From: Caballeronia hypogeia
GTDB taxonomy: Bacteria > Pseudomonadota > Gammaproteobacteria > Burkholderiales > Burkholderiaceae
DNA length: 64,000 nt
NCBI RefSeq assembly: GCF_001544875.2
Contig: NZ_FCOA02000035.1
Span: 1 to 64,000 of the forward strand
Direction: 5' to 3'
This document shows, piece by piece, positions 15,551 to 25,595 of this stretch (the stretch's first letter is position 1; each line of letters begins with the position of its first letter). The position numbers and the translations under genes were made by a program. Under the pieces are notes generated by a model. That model was not told where the DNA came from. It ran no database searches and saw only the letters and a program-made list of their open reading frames with translations.

Positions 15551-16513
15551 ATGAAACGCCGCACCGTGTTAGTTGCGATGGCTGCAGCGCCATTGGGCGC
15601 GATGCTGCCGGTTACAGGCTTCGCGCAGGGCAAACCCATCGTGCTCGGCTTTGCGCAGGTGGGCGCCGAAAGCGAATGGCGCACCGCGAACACCCAGTCG
15701 ATCAAGTCCAGCGCGAAGGACGCGGGCATCGAACTGAAGTTCTCCGACGCGCAGCAGAAGCAGGAAAATCAGATCAAGGCTATCCGCTCTTATATCGCGC
15801 AAAAGGTCGATGTCATCGCGTTCTCGCCGGTGGTCGAAACCGGCTGGGACACCGTTCTGGTCGAAGCGAAGAACGCGAAGATCCCGGTGGTGCTCACCGA
15901 CCGCGCGATCAGCAGCAAGGACGACACGCTCTATGTGACCTTCATCGGCTCCGACTTCACCGAGGAAGGACGCAAGGCGGGCCGCTGGCTCGTCGAGAAG
16001 GAGAAAGGCAATCCGGGGCCGGTCAATATCGTCGAATTGCAGGGCACGGTGGGTTCCGCGCCCGCCATCGACCGCAAGAAGGGCTTCGAGGAAATCATCA
16101 AGTCCGATCCAAAGTTCAAGATCATCCGTTCGCAGACCGGCGACTTCACGCGCGCGAAGGGCAAGGAAGTGATGGAGGCCTTTCTCAAGGCCGATGGCGA
16201 CAAGATCAACGTGCTCTACGCGCACAACGACGACATGGCGATCGGCGCGATCCAGGCGATCGAGGAAGCGGGCAAGAAGCCCGGCAAGGACATCATCATC
16301 ATTTCCGTGGACGGCGTGAAGGGCGCGTTCGAAGCGATGATGGCGGGCAAGCTCAACGTGTCGGTGGAATGCAGCCCGCTGCTCGGGCCGCAGCTCATGG
16401 CGGTCGTGAAGGACATCAAGGCGGGCAAGTCCGTGCCCAAGCGCATCGTCACGCAGGAAAGCATCTTCCCGATGGAGGTCGCGGCGAAGGAATTCCCCAA
16501 TCGGAAATACTGA
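15551..16513 (+). CDS. ytfQ: YtfQ-like periplasmic sugar-binding protein
   Basis: 320 residues from ATG 15551 (GGAGG ribosome site). Sec/Tat-like signal (MKRRTVLVAMAAAPLGAMLPVTGFAQ) followed by a type I periplasmic-binding fold of the ribose/galactose class. IVLGFAQVGAESEWR, SDAQQKQENQIKAIRSY and FSPVVETGWDTVL track the galactofuranose-binding protein YtfQ very closely. It delivers sugar to the transporter encoded by the three following genes. The long open frame begins at 15515, but the ribosome site and signal peptide fix the start. The substrate could be galactofuranose or another aldose. Confidence 0.88.
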   Translation: MKRRTVLVAMAAAPLGAMLPVTGFAQGKPIVLGFAQVGAESEWRTANTQSIKSSAKDAGIELKFSDAQQKQENQIKAIRSYIAQKVDVIAFSPVVETGWDTVLVEAKNAKIPVVLTDRAISSKDDTLYVTFIGSDFTEEGRKAGRWLVEKEKGNPGPVNIVELQGTVGSAPAIDRKKGFEEIIKSDPKFKIIRSQTGDFTRAKGKEVMEAFLKADGDKINVLYAHNDDMAIGAIQAIEEAGKKPGKDIIIISVDGVKGAFEAMMAGKLNVSVECSPLLGPQLMAVVKDIKAGKSVPKRIVTQESIFPMEVAAKEFPNRKY

Positions 16514-16519
16514 TCTTCG

Positions 16520-18040
16520 ATGACAGCGCCGATACTCGAACTACGCGGCATCGACAAGCGCTTCGCCGGCGTCCATGCATTGCAGGACGTGAACCTCACC
16601 CTCTATCCGGGCGAGGTTCACGCGCTAATGGGACAGAACGGCGCGGGCAAGTCGACGCTCATCAAGGTGCTGACCGGCGTCGTGAGTCTCGACGCCGGCG
16701 AGATCGTGCTCGACGGTCGCGCGATTCGCCCGGACTCCCCGCTGGACGCGCAGAAGCTCGGCATCAGCACGGTCTATCAGGAAGTGAATCTCTGCCCTAA
16801 CCTTTCGGTGGCGGAGAACATCTTCGCCGGGTACTTTCCGCGCCGTGGCGCGCTGCACGGCTTTCGCATCGACTGGGACGCGACCAACCGGCAGGCGCGC
16901 GAGCTGCTCGAACGCGTCGGACTCGATATCGACGTGACGCGCGTGCTGACGAGTTATCCGGTCGCGGTTCAGCAGATGGTGGCGATTGCGCGGGCGCTGA
17001 AGCTCTCATCGAAAGTATTGATTCTCGACGAACCCACCTCCAGTCTCGACGAAGACGAAGTGCGCCGGCTCTTCGACGTGCTGCGTCGTCTGCGCGGCGA
17101 AGGGCTGGCGATTCTTTTCGTCACGCACTTTCTGAATCAGGTCTATGCGATCTCGGATCGCATCACCGTGTTGCGCAACAGCCGGCGCGTAGGCGAATGG
17201 CGCGCGAGCGAACTCGGCACGCAAGCGCTCATCGCCGCGATGCTCGGGCGTGAGCTTGCCGCCGCGCAAGCGCGCCAGGCGCCGCCCGACGAAACGGACG
17301 CCAGCGCAACGGACACCGCCTTGCTCGAAGCGGTGCGTCTCGGTCAGAAAGGACAGTTGCAGCCGCTCGATCTGCGCGTGCGCGCGGGCGAAGTGATCGG
17401 CGTGGCGGGCTTGCTCGGCTCCGGGCGCACCGAGCTCGCGAAGCTGCTGTTCGGTCTGGAAAAACCCGATGAAGGCGAATTGCGCATGGAGGGCGAGAGC
17501 GTGTCGTTCGCGACGCCCGCGCAGGCGATCCGTCACGGCATCGCGTTTTGTCCCGAGGAGCGCAAGGCCGATGGCATCGTGGCGGAGCTGTCGCTGCGCG
17601 AGAACATTGCGCTTGCGTTACAGGCGCGCATGGGCGCGCGGCGCTGCCTCACGCGCGCCGAACAAAACGCGCTCGCGGAGCGTTTCGTTCACGCGCTCGG
17701 CATCAAGGCCGCGACGCTCGACATGCCCATCGGTCTGTTATCCGGCGGCAATCAGCAGAAGGCGCTCATCGCGCGATGGCTCGCCACCGAACCGCGCCTA
17801 CTGATCCTCGACGAGCCCACACGCGGCATCGACGTCGCCGCGAAGCAGGAAATCATGGACGAGATACTCAGGCTCGCGGCGACGGGCATGGCGGTGCTGT
17901 TCATCTCGTCGGAGATATCGGAGGTGGTGCGTATAGCGAATCGCATCGTCGTGTTGCGCGACCGGCGCAAGGTCGGCGAACTGCCGGCCGGCACGAGCGA
18001 GGACACCGTGTGCGAAATGATCGGAGCCGAACATGGATGA
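16520..18040 (+). CDS. ytfR: Sugar ABC transporter ATP-binding protein (two ATPase domains)
   Basis: 506 residues with two tandem ABC ATPases, the layout of RbsA/MglA/YtfR. Domain 1 has Walker A GQNGAGKST (about residue 40) and Walker B LILDEPTSSLD; domain 2 has the degenerate Walker A GLLGSGRTE and signature LSGGNQQK with LLILDEPTRGID. It powers uptake of the sugar captured by the upstream binding protein. The start is six bases after the ytfQ stop and the end overlaps the first permease by eight bases. Confidence 0.92.
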   Translation: MTAPILELRGIDKRFAGVHALQDVNLTLYPGEVHALMGQNGAGKSTLIKVLTGVVSLDAGEIVLDGRAIRPDSPLDAQKLGISTVYQEVNLCPNLSVAENIFAGYFPRRGALHGFRIDWDATNRQARELLERVGLDIDVTRVLTSYPVAVQQMVAIARALKLSSKVLILDEPTSSLDEDEVRRLFDVLRRLRGEGLAILFVTHFLNQVYAISDRITVLRNSRRVGEWRASELGTQALIAAMLGRELAAAQARQAPPDETDASATDTALLEAVRLGQKGQLQPLDLRVRAGEVIGVAGLLGSGRTELAKLLFGLEKPDEGELRMEGESVSFATPAQAIRHGIAFCPEERKADGIVAELSLRENIALALQARMGARRCLTRAEQNALAERFVHALGIKAATLDMPIGLLSGGNQQKALIARWLATEPRLLILDEPTRGIDVAAKQEIMDEILRLAATGMAVLFISSEISEVVRIANRIVVLRDRRKVGELPAGTSEDTVCEMIGAEHG

Positions 18041-19091
18041 CACCGTGCAACGTGGAATGCTGCGGCAGGCGATGGAGCACCGGCTCGGCTGGCCCATCGT
18101 CACGCTGGTGTTGCTGCTCGCGTTGAACGCCGCGTTCAATCCGGGCTTTCTGCATGTGGAATGGCGCAACGGGCATGTCTACGGCAGTCTCGTCGATATC
18201 CTGAATCGCGCGGCGCCGCTCGCGGTCGTCGCGCTCGGCATGACCATCGTGATCGCGACGCGCGGCATCGATATCTCCGTGGGCGCGGTCGTCGCGATTG
18301 CGGGTGCGGTCGCGGCATGGGCGATCGGCGGCTCGATCGCCGGCAACGTCACGCGCTTTCCGCTGCCGCTGGTCATCGTCGCGGCGCTCGGCGTCGCGTT
18401 GCTGTGCGGCTTCTGGAACGGCGTGCTCGTTGCGCGCGCGGGCATGCAGCCGATCATCGCGACGCTCATTCTGATGGTCGCGGGACGCGGCATCGCGCAA
18501 CTCATCACCGGCGGGCAGATCATCACGATCTACTACACGCCCTACTTCTTTTTCGGCGGCGGCTATCTGCTCGGCCTGCCGACTTCGATATGGATCGTCG
18601 CGCTCGTGTTCGCGCTGCTCTATCTCGCGATCACGCGCACGGCGCTCGGGCTGTTTCTTCAGGCGATCGGGATCAATCCCACCGCTGCGCGCGTCGCGGG
18701 CGTGCAGGCCAGACGCCTCACGCTCGGCGCGTATGCATTCAGCGGTTTGTGCGCGGGCGTGGCGGGCATTCTGATCAGCTCGAACGTGAAGAGCGCCGAT
18801 GGCAACAACGCGGGCCTGCTGCTCGAACTCGACGCGATTCTCGCCGTCACGCTCGGCGGCACCGCGCTCACGGGCGGGCGTTTCACGCTCGCGGGCAGCG
18901 TGATCGGCGCACTCATCATCCAGACGCTCACGTATCTGATCTATTCGCTCGGCGTGCCGCCGGAAGTGAATCTCGTCGTGAAGGCGATCGTCGTTTTCGC
19001 GGTCATGATGCTGCAATCGGGCGAGTTTCGCGCGACTGTAGCGAAGTTCGCGCGACGGCCCGCGCGTGGCGGCAGCGAGGTGCGCCGATGA
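18033..19091 (+). CDS. ytfT: Sugar ABC transporter permease (YtfT-like)
   Basis: 352 residues, a BPD_transp_2 permease with about ten hydrophobic spans. Recognisable elements are PLAVVALGMTIVIATRGIDISVGAVVAIAGAV, the ALGLFLQAIGINPTAARVAG loop and LDAILAVTLGGTALTGGRF. It starts within the end of the ATPase gene and its stop overlaps the next permease by ATGA. With YjfF it forms the membrane channel, as in the E. coli YtfT-YjfF heterodimer. Confidence 0.9.
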   Translation: MDDTVQRGMLRQAMEHRLGWPIVTLVLLLALNAAFNPGFLHVEWRNGHVYGSLVDILNRAAPLAVVALGMTIVIATRGIDISVGAVVAIAGAVAAWAIGGSIAGNVTRFPLPLVIVAALGVALLCGFWNGVLVARAGMQPIIATLILMVAGRGIAQLITGGQIITIYYTPYFFFGGGYLLGLPTSIWIVALVFALLYLAITRTALGLFLQAIGINPTAARVAGVQARRLTLGAYAFSGLCAGVAGILISSNVKSADGNNAGLLLELDAILAVTLGGTALTGGRFTLAGSVIGALIIQTLTYLIYSLGVPPEVNLVVKAIVVFAVMMLQSGEFRATVAKFARRPARGGSEVRR

Positions 19092-20125
19092 ACTCGGGCC
19101 TGCCCAAGCCGCGCAGCGTGACGCTCACGCCTCCACGCGACGGCCACGCTTCATCACGCAAGCTCTCGCAGAGCCGCTACTTGCCGCTCGCCGCGACGAT
19201 CTCGCTGTTCATCGTCGTCTCGGTGGTCGGCTCGGTCATGTACACCGGCTTCTTTTCGCCGCAGGTGTTCCTCAACCTGCTGATCGACAATGCGTTTCTG
19301 ATCGTCGTCGCGGTGGGCGAGACGTTCGTCATTCTGTCGGGCGGCATCGACCTGTCGGTGGGATCGATCATCGCGCTCACGACGATGGTGTCCGCCGCGC
19401 TCGTCGAAAAAGCGGGCTGGCATCCGCTCGTGGTGATTCCGCTCGTGCTCGCGATGGGCACCGCGTTCGGCACGCTGATGGGCTGGCTGATCGCGCGCTT
19501 TCGCCTGCAGCCGTTCATCGTCACGCTGGCGGGCATGTTCCTCGCGCGCGGGCTGTGCTATCTCATCAGCATAGATTCGATCAGCATCACCGATCCCTGG
19601 TACGCCACCGTCTCGCAGATTCGCATACCGGTGATGAGCGGCGCGTCGCTTTCGATCGGCGCGGTGATCGCGCTCATCGTGCTCGCGGCCGCCGTGTTCG
19701 TCGCGCATTACACGCCGTTCGGGCGCACCATCTACGCGGTCGGCGGCAATCCGCATTCCGCGCTGCTGATGGGCCTGCCGGTGAACGCGGCGACCATCGG
19801 CGCGTATGCGTTTTCGGGTTTCTGCTCGGCGCTCGGCGGCGTGCTGTTCACGTTCTACATGCTCTCCGGCTATGGCCTGCACGCAATGGGCCTCGAACTC
19901 GATGCGATCGCCTCGGTCGTGATCGGCGGAACCTTGCTCACGGGCGGCGTCGGCTATGTGATCGGCACGCTGTTCGGCGTGCTGCTGCTAGGCATCATCC
20001 AGACACTGATTTCGTTCGACGGCTCGCTCAGTTCGTGGTGGACCAAGATTGCGGTCGGCGCGCTGCTGCTCGTGTTCTGCCTGTCGCAGCGCGCGTTCGG
20101 CGATCGAACGGCCGTCAGGCGCTGA
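19088..20125 (+). CDS. yjfF: Sugar ABC transporter permease (YjfF-like)
   Basis: 345 residues from ATG 19088, overlapping the previous stop. It is the second BPD_transp_2 permease, with VVAVGETFVILSGGIDLSVGSIIALT, FGRTIYAVGGNPHSALLMGLPV and LDAIASVVIGGTLLTGGVGYV, closer to YjfF than to YtfT. The N-terminus before the first span (about 30 residues) is Ser/Arg-rich and cytosolic. The regulator gene follows after three bases. Confidence 0.9.
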   Translation: MNSGLPKPRSVTLTPPRDGHASSRKLSQSRYLPLAATISLFIVVSVVGSVMYTGFFSPQVFLNLLIDNAFLIVVAVGETFVILSGGIDLSVGSIIALTTMVSAALVEKAGWHPLVVIPLVLAMGTAFGTLMGWLIARFRLQPFIVTLAGMFLARGLCYLISIDSISITDPWYATVSQIRIPVMSGASLSIGAVIALIVLAAAVFVAHYTPFGRTIYAVGGNPHSALLMGLPVNAATIGAYAFSGFCSALGGVLFTFYMLSGYGLHAMGLELDAIASVVIGGTLLTGGVGYVIGTLFGVLLLGIIQTLISFDGSLSSWWTKIAVGALLLVFCLSQRAFGDRTAVRR

Positions 20126-20128
20126 CAT

Positions 20129-20851
20129 ATGGACTATCGCCATCTGCAACCTCGCAAGAGCATGCACGCGCGCATCGTGCAGGAGCTCGGCATCGAGATC
20201 GTGAGCGGCAGGCTGCAACCGGGCGACCGCCTGCCCGCCGAAGCGAAGCTATGCGAGGCCTATGGCGTGAGCCGTCCGGTGCTGCGCGAGGCGACGCGCG
20301 TGCTGGTCGCGAAAGGGCTCGTGCTGTCGAAGCCGCGTCTTGGCAGCGTCGTGCGTCCGCGCGACGAATGGCACACGCTCGACCCGGACGTGCTCTTCTG
20401 GACCATCAACAGCGTGCATGAGGGCGAGTTCTTTAGCTCGTTGCTGGTGGTGCGCAGGATCATCGAGCCTGCGGCGGCCGCGCTCGCGGCATCGAACGCG
20501 ACCGACGACGATCTCGTGCGCATACGCGCGGCGTATGAACGCATGTCGCACGCTCATACGCCCGAGGAATTGCTCGCGCCCGATCTGGAGTTTCATCGCG
20601 CGATCATGACGGCGACGCATAACGACATGCTCATGTACATCGGTCACATGCTGACGCTCGCGTTGTCCGAGTCGATCAAGCTGACAAGCCGCCATCCCGA
20701 TACGCACGCGTTGTCCCTGCCACGGCACAAGGCCATTCTCACCGCGATCACGAATCGCGATTCGCTCGGCGCGCGACATGCGAGTCTCGTGCAACTCGAC
20801 AACGCGCAAGCCGATGCGGAGAGCGTTCTGTCCGCGGTGTATCAGGAATAG
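20129..20851 (+). CDS. GntR-family regulator, FadR subfamily
   Basis: 240 residues: N-terminal winged helix (SMHARIVQELGIEIVSGRLQPGDRLPAEAKLCEAYGVSRPVLREA, typical GntR) and an FCD ligand-binding domain with LEFHRAIMTATHN and the His residues that hold a metal. Such regulators (DgoR, ExuR and similar) respond to sugars or sugar acids. As the last gene of the ytf-type operon it most likely controls it, possibly through the palindrome at 15499-15517. Confidence 0.9.
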   Translation: MDYRHLQPRKSMHARIVQELGIEIVSGRLQPGDRLPAEAKLCEAYGVSRPVLREATRVLVAKGLVLSKPRLGSVVRPRDEWHTLDPDVLFWTINSVHEGEFFSSLLVVRRIIEPAAAALAASNATDDDLVRIRAAYERMSHAHTPEELLAPDLEFHRAIMTATHNDMLMYIGHMLTLALSESIKLTSRHPDTHALSLPRHKAILTAITNRDSLGARHASLVQLDNAQADAESVLSAVYQE

Positions 20852-20852
20852 T

Positions 20853-22019
20853 TCAGGAGTAGGCGCGACGCCGTGTGTTCTCGTTCAGCGCGTCCTTCAG
20901 CGCATCGAGCGGCCATTGCTCATCGAGCGCCTGCCGCAGCATGGCTTGCTGACTCTTTGGCGCAAGACCGCCCACAGGCGGATCGCGATCCAGATTCGTC
21001 GGGAATGCATAGCCTTCCGCGCATGATGCGATAACGGCATCGATCTGCGCATCGTTCAGGCGGCCCGTCGACTTGTCATCGAGAAGCACCGGATAGACCG
21101 CTTCGCACATGCGCGCGCGATCGACCGTTTCCATCGCCCGCCCATATGCAGACGACACTTGCAGCAGGTTCGCCATGCGCTGCACGTCATGCGTGCGATT
21201 CGCGCCGGCCGCATGAAAGAGCGCGGGGCTGAAGAACAGCGCGTCCCCTTTCGATAAGGGCAACTGCACATGATGCGCTTCGAAGTATGCGCGAAAGTCC
21301 GCGCGCCGCCACGCGAGATAACCAGGCGCATAGCGTTGCGAGAACGGCAGCAACTTGGTCGGCCCGCTTTCCACCGGCATGTCGCTGTGGGCGACCGCTC
21401 CCTGCAGCGTGAGAAACGGCGACATGACATGTACATGCGCCGGATAGCGCTGCACTTCATCCGCCCTCTGAAAACCCAGGTGATAGTCGCGATGCGCTTC
21501 CTGCGCCGCGCCGCCGGGACGCACCACATTGACCTGCGAGGTCATCTGGAATCCCGGCCCGAGCCAAGCCTGCGCCGCGCATTCGATGAACTGGTTCGAA
21601 AAGTAACGCGCGAATACACGCGGCGCGTGCAGACAGAGCTTTTCCTGCGCGTTCCAGATGCGGTCGTTCGCGCCGGCCTTCGCGAAGTGATCCGCGCCGC
21701 TCGTGCCTTGTTCGCGCTCCTCCCGGATGATCGATTCGAAGATCGCGGTGGCTTCATCGACGGGAGCGAGATCCGCATACGCATGTTTGAGCACGAACAC
21801 GCCCGCGCCGTCGCGCAACGCGCTCGCCCACTCCGATTGCAACGCCATGCGCTGCGACGGATCGTTCAACGCATCGGCGAGCACGGCGCAATCGTAGAGC
21901 GGAATGTTCTTCTGCACGTCCGCTGCGAAAGTGAGATCTGTATGCGTACCGCGCTCGATTTGTTGCGCAAACTCATCGAGCGAACAGCCGCTTTCCATGT
22001 ACCAGTTCGTGTCGTTCAT
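20853..22019 (-). CDS. Phytanoyl-CoA dioxygenase (PhyH) family protein
   Basis: 388 residues from the ATG at 22019 (GGAG upstream). This is an Fe(II)/2-oxoglutarate oxygenase of the PhyH family: iron ligands fit EAHRDYHLG (His-x-Asp) and FHAAGANRTHDVQR (distal His, with the Arg that binds 2-oxoglutarate). FALFF-like SKGDALFFSPALFH supports the jelly-roll strand. The gene is convergent with the sugar-transporter regulator (one base between stops) and so may be unrelated to it. Substrate unknown; bacterial PhyH proteins hydroxylate diverse small molecules. Confidence 0.8.
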   Translation of the reverse strand: MNDTNWYMESGCSLDEFAQQIERGTHTDLTFAADVQKNIPLYDCAVLADALNDPSQRMALQSEWASALRDGAGVFVLKHAYADLAPVDEATAIFESIIREEREQGTSGADHFAKAGANDRIWNAQEKLCLHAPRVFARYFSNQFIECAAQAWLGPGFQMTSQVNVVRPGGAAQEAHRDYHLGFQRADEVQRYPAHVHVMSPFLTLQGAVAHSDMPVESGPTKLLPFSQRYAPGYLAWRRADFRAYFEAHHVQLPLSKGDALFFSPALFHAAGANRTHDVQRMANLLQVSSAYGRAMETVDRARMCEAVYPVLLDDKSTGRLNDAQIDAVIASCAEGYAFPTNLDRDPPVGGLAPKSQQAMLRQALDEQWPLDALKDALNENTRRRAYS

Positions 22020-22149
22020 GTCTCGCTCCGCTTTCGAACAAGCATAACGGCTTTGGCGCGGCACGAACCATCATAAACACCTCAAAAAACCATCAAGAAC
22101 GGCCGACCGTCCCGATGCGATCCGAGACGACCGGCCACACGCGCAGCGC

Positions 22150-24399
22150 TTACTTCCCGACCGACAACGCCGAATTCAGCGACAGGTTATCCGATGCATT
22201 GCCCACCATCACCTGATACTGACCGCCCGCCGTCTTCCACTGCTGCGAGGCCGTGTCCCACGTGCCGAGCGGATGGCTCGCCGCGTTCGGATCGATGACG
22301 ATCTGCACCGTCTTCTTCTCACCCGGCGCGAGCATGACCTTCTGGAAGCCGACGAGGCGCTTCGGCGGCTGCCCGAGACCCGCCGGCAAGGACAGATACA
22401 CCTGCGGCACTTCCGCGCCGGCGACCTTGCCGCTGTTCTCGACATCGACCGATACGGTGACGGGCTTCGTGCCATCCGACGACTGCGGGCTCACCTGCAG
22501 GTTCGACATCTTGAAGCTCGTGTACGACAGACCGTGCCCGAACGCGAACAACGGCTTCACGTTCTGCGCGTCGTACCAGCGATAGCCAATCTGCAAGCCT
22601 TCCGAATACGTGACGGTCGGCTGGCCGTTGACGGTCACGCCCGGATATTGCGCGGGCGTGTTCGCGGGCCAGTCGCCTGACTTCTTCGGGAACGTGACGG
22701 GCAGCTTGCCCGACGGATTCGCCATGCCGAACACGAGATTCGCCATGATGTTGCCGTCCTCCTGTCCGGGGAACCACGTTTCCAGCACGGCGGGCGCCTG
22801 ATCGATCCACGGCATCAGCGCGGACGCGTTGTCCTTCATCACGACCGCCGTGCGCGGGTTCGCCGCCGCCACGGCCGCGATGATCGCGTCCTGATTGTTC
22901 GACAATTCGATGCTCGGGCGATCCGCGCCCTCCTCCGCGATGGTGCCGGCCAGCACGATCACGACGTCGGCCTGCTTCGCCGCATCGACGGCCGCGGCGA
23001 GATTGCTGTTGTCGTCCGCGACGATCGTGAGGTTCGCGCTCGCCGGCGATCCCGCCTGCTTCAGCACGTTCTGCACGCCTTCGAGCGGCGTGACCGTATA
23101 GAGCGGAATCACGTCCGAGCTGCCGCCACAGCAGCCGGACACCGCCTTGTTCGCATACGCGGCCTGGCCGATCAGCGCGACGGAGCGAATCGCTTTCGGA
23201 TCAAAGGGCAGCAGGTCGTTCGTGTTCTTGAGCAGCACGGCGGACTGCTCGCCGATCGCACGCGCAATGGCGCCATCGCCCGCCTGATCGATCGCCGTCT
23301 GCGTGACGGGCCTGTCGAAGATGCCGAGCCTGAACATCTGCGTGTAGCGGCGGCCGAGCGCGGTGTCGATATTCGACTGCGTGATCTGCCCCGCCGAAAG
23401 CGCCGCGTTGATCTTCGCGGGCGTCCACCACGCGGTGAGCGGCGCGACATCGATGCCCGGCATTTCGTTGTCGAGACCCGCGAGCATGGTGTTCGCCGTG
23501 CTGTGCGCCGCGAAGAAGTCCGACTGCACGTAACCCGTGAAACCCCACTGGCCGCGCAGCACGTCTGTGAGGATATGCTTGTTCTCGCACATCGACGCGC
23601 CGTTCACCGAGTTGTACGAGCACATCACGGAAGCCACGCCGCCATCTTTCACGGCCATCTCGAACGGCACCATGTAGAGCTCGTGCAGCGTCTTGTCGTC
23701 GATGTTCTCGTTGATCGTCATGCGATTCGTTTCCTGCTCGTTCGCGACAAGATGCTTGGCCATCGCGATCACGCCGTGCGACTGAATCGCCTTGATCTCG
23801 GCGACGCCCATCGTGCCGCTCAGGATCGGGTCCTCGCCGAAGTACTCGAAGTTGCGTCCGAGCGTGGGATTGCGCGCGAGGTTCATGCCCGGACCTTCGA
23901 GCACGTGCAAGGCGAGATTGCGCGACTCGCGTCCGATCACGTCGCCGAACTGGCTGGCTACGGCCGTATCGAACGATGCGGCCACCGCCATGCCCGAAGG
24001 CAGCGCGGTCGCCTTGGCCGATGCCGGGCTCGACAGCGAAGAGAGCGGCAATCCGGGCAAGCCCGGCGACACGCAATCGTTTTGCCCGACGCCCACGGGG
24101 CCGTTGGTCACGCGCAGCGTCGGAATCTGCAAGTCCGGTATGCCGGTGATGTGCCGCGCGCCGTAGCACGACGGAATCTCTGGCACCACGCCGGGCGTGC
24201 CGGTGAGTTGCGCGATCTTCTGCTGCGGCGTCATCGCGGCGAGCAGGAGCGCCGTGCGCTGCTGCGGCGGCAGCGAGGTATTCATCCACGCGTGCGCATT
24301 CGACGCGGCCGGCGTGCCGCCATTGTCGTCGTGACCGCCCCCGCAACCCGCGGCGATGAACATCGCCATGACGGCGCTCAGGATCGTACGGTTTCTCAT
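22150..24399 (-). CDS. GH3 beta-glucosidase, exported lipoprotein
   Basis: 749 residues from the ATG at 24399 (AGGAGG ribosome site). A lipoprotein signal (MFIAAGC) is followed by the GH3 N-terminal TIM-barrel domain (HVLEGPGMNLARNPTLGRNFEYFGEDP, then AKHLVANEQETNR), the nucleophile region GFTGYVQSDFFA with Asp, the alpha/beta sandwich domain (IGQAAYANKAVSGCCGGSSD) and a C-terminal fibronectin III-like domain (VTVSVDVENSGKVAGAEVPQVYL). It should release glucose or xylose from the non-reducing ends of oligosaccharides in the periplasm or at the surface. The divergent LacI regulator at 24606 is its likely controller. Confidence 0.92.
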   Translation of the reverse strand: MRNRTILSAVMAMFIAAGCGGGHDDNGGTPAASNAHAWMNTSLPPQQRTALLLAAMTPQQKIAQLTGTPGVVPEIPSCYGARHITGIPDLQIPTLRVTNGPVGVGQNDCVSPGLPGLPLSSLSSPASAKATALPSGMAVAASFDTAVASQFGDVIGRESRNLALHVLEGPGMNLARNPTLGRNFEYFGEDPILSGTMGVAEIKAIQSHGVIAMAKHLVANEQETNRMTINENIDDKTLHELYMVPFEMAVKDGGVASVMCSYNSVNGASMCENKHILTDVLRGQWGFTGYVQSDFFAAHSTANTMLAGLDNEMPGIDVAPLTAWWTPAKINAALSAGQITQSNIDTALGRRYTQMFRLGIFDRPVTQTAIDQAGDGAIARAIGEQSAVLLKNTNDLLPFDPKAIRSVALIGQAAYANKAVSGCCGGSSDVIPLYTVTPLEGVQNVLKQAGSPASANLTIVADDNSNLAAAVDAAKQADVVIVLAGTIAEEGADRPSIELSNNQDAIIAAVAAANPRTAVVMKDNASALMPWIDQAPAVLETWFPGQEDGNIMANLVFGMANPSGKLPVTFPKKSGDWPANTPAQYPGVTVNGQPTVTYSEGLQIGYRWYDAQNVKPLFAFGHGLSYTSFKMSNLQVSPQSSDGTKPVTVSVDVENSGKVAGAEVPQVYLSLPAGLGQPPKRLVGFQKVMLAPGEKKTVQIVIDPNAASHPLGTWDTASQQWKTAGGQYQVMVGNASDNLSLNSALSVGK

Positions 24400-24593
24400 C
24401 ACTTCACTCCTCCTGTTGGAATCGATTATTTGCACGGCCATTTAATTCGTCATCCTTATCGAAAAGAGGTCTTCGATCCACACATGCGGACCGCTTGATT
24501 CACATCCGCCGAATTTCTATATCTGTGTCAGCGCCGTCCGGCGTCGTACACTCGATGCATTCGCGCGGCACGACCGCGCACGTCCACCCGATT

Positions 24594-24601
24594 AAACGTT
24601 T
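24594..24601. promoter_or_regulatory. LacI-type operator core AAACGTTT
   Basis: A perfect 8-base palindrome fitting the LacI-family core AAnCGnTT, four bases before the lacI-type start codon and in the divergent region shared with the GH3 gene. It could serve autoregulation by blocking initiation. Confidence 0.4.
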
Positions 24602-24605
24602 TCAC

Positions 24606-25595
24606 ATGAAAAAACCTTCGGCGACCATCCGCGACGTCGCGGCGCTGTCCGGCGTTTCCGTCGCGACCGTGTCCAAGTACATCAACGGCACTAAACGCTT
24701 CACCGAACCGGTCGAGGCCAAGCTCAAGGCCGCGATCGAGGAGCTCGGCTATCAGTCGAATCCGCTCGCCCGTTCGATGGTGACGAAGCAGACGCGCACC
24801 ATCGGTCTCACGATCCTCGACATCAGCAATCCGCATTTCACCAACGTCGTGAAGGGCGCGAACCGCGTGGCGCTCAAGCACAATTACACGCTGCTGCTCG
24901 TCGATGTCGACGAGAACCAGGCGCGCGAACGGCCGCTCGTCGAAGCGCTCGCGCGCCGCGTCGACGGGTTGATCCTGAGTTCGCGCCTGCCCGAGGAAGA
25001 GTCGCAATGGCTGCTCGACCTCGACAAGCCCGTGGTCCTGCTCAGGCGCAGCGACAAGCTGCCCATTCCGAGCGTCGGAATCGACAACCGGCTCGCCACC
25101 TTCATGCTCACTCGTCATCTCCTCGATCTCGGTCATCGCAACTTCGCGTATCTGGGCTTCGGGCAGGCGCGCATCAACGACGAGCGCATTGCCGGCGTGC
25201 GCGATTGCCTGGCCGAAGCCGGGCTCGAACTCGATGTACACGACGCACACGCGCCGACCACGCGCGCCGGCGAGCACGCGTGCTCTCGCGTGATGCTCGG
25301 GCCGCGCCGCCCGCAGGCGGTCATCTGCTACAACGATCTCATTGCGCTCGGCTTCATCAAGGCGGCCACGGCGCTCGGCATCAACGTGCCGCGCGATGTC
25401 GCGGTAACCGGCATCGACAACGTGCCTTACGGCGAAATCTCCGCGCCTTCACTTACGAGCGTCGATACGCAGAGCGAAACCATGGGCGAGATCGCGATGC
25501 AGAAGCTCATCGACGCGCTCTCCGGCAAGGAAGAGATCGAGCATGTGACCATCGAGCCGTGTCTGATCGTGCGCGAATCGACGCATACCGCGTGA
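24606..25595 (+). CDS. LacI-family transcriptional regulator
   Basis: 329 residues from ATG 24606. The N-terminus is a LacI HTH (ATIRDVAALSGVSVATVSKYINGTKRF) and hinge helix NPLARSMVTKQT; the usual hinge Leu that inserts at the central CG is Met here. The effector domain has IGLTILDISNPHFTNVV and VAVTGIDNVPYGEISAPSLTSV. It is divergent from the GH3 beta-glucosidase and probably represses it until an oligosaccharide or sugar is present. Upstream in-frame extension to 24495 is not supported. Confidence 0.92.
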   Translation: MKKPSATIRDVAALSGVSVATVSKYINGTKRFTEPVEAKLKAAIEELGYQSNPLARSMVTKQTRTIGLTILDISNPHFTNVVKGANRVALKHNYTLLLVDVDENQARERPLVEALARRVDGLILSSRLPEEESQWLLDLDKPVVLLRRSDKLPIPSVGIDNRLATFMLTRHLLDLGHRNFAYLGFGQARINDERIAGVRDCLAEAGLELDVHDAHAPTTRAGEHACSRVMLGPRRPQAVICYNDLIALGFIKAATALGINVPRDVAVTGIDNVPYGEISAPSLTSVDTQSETMGEIAMQKLIDALSGKEEIEHVTIEPCLIVRESTHTA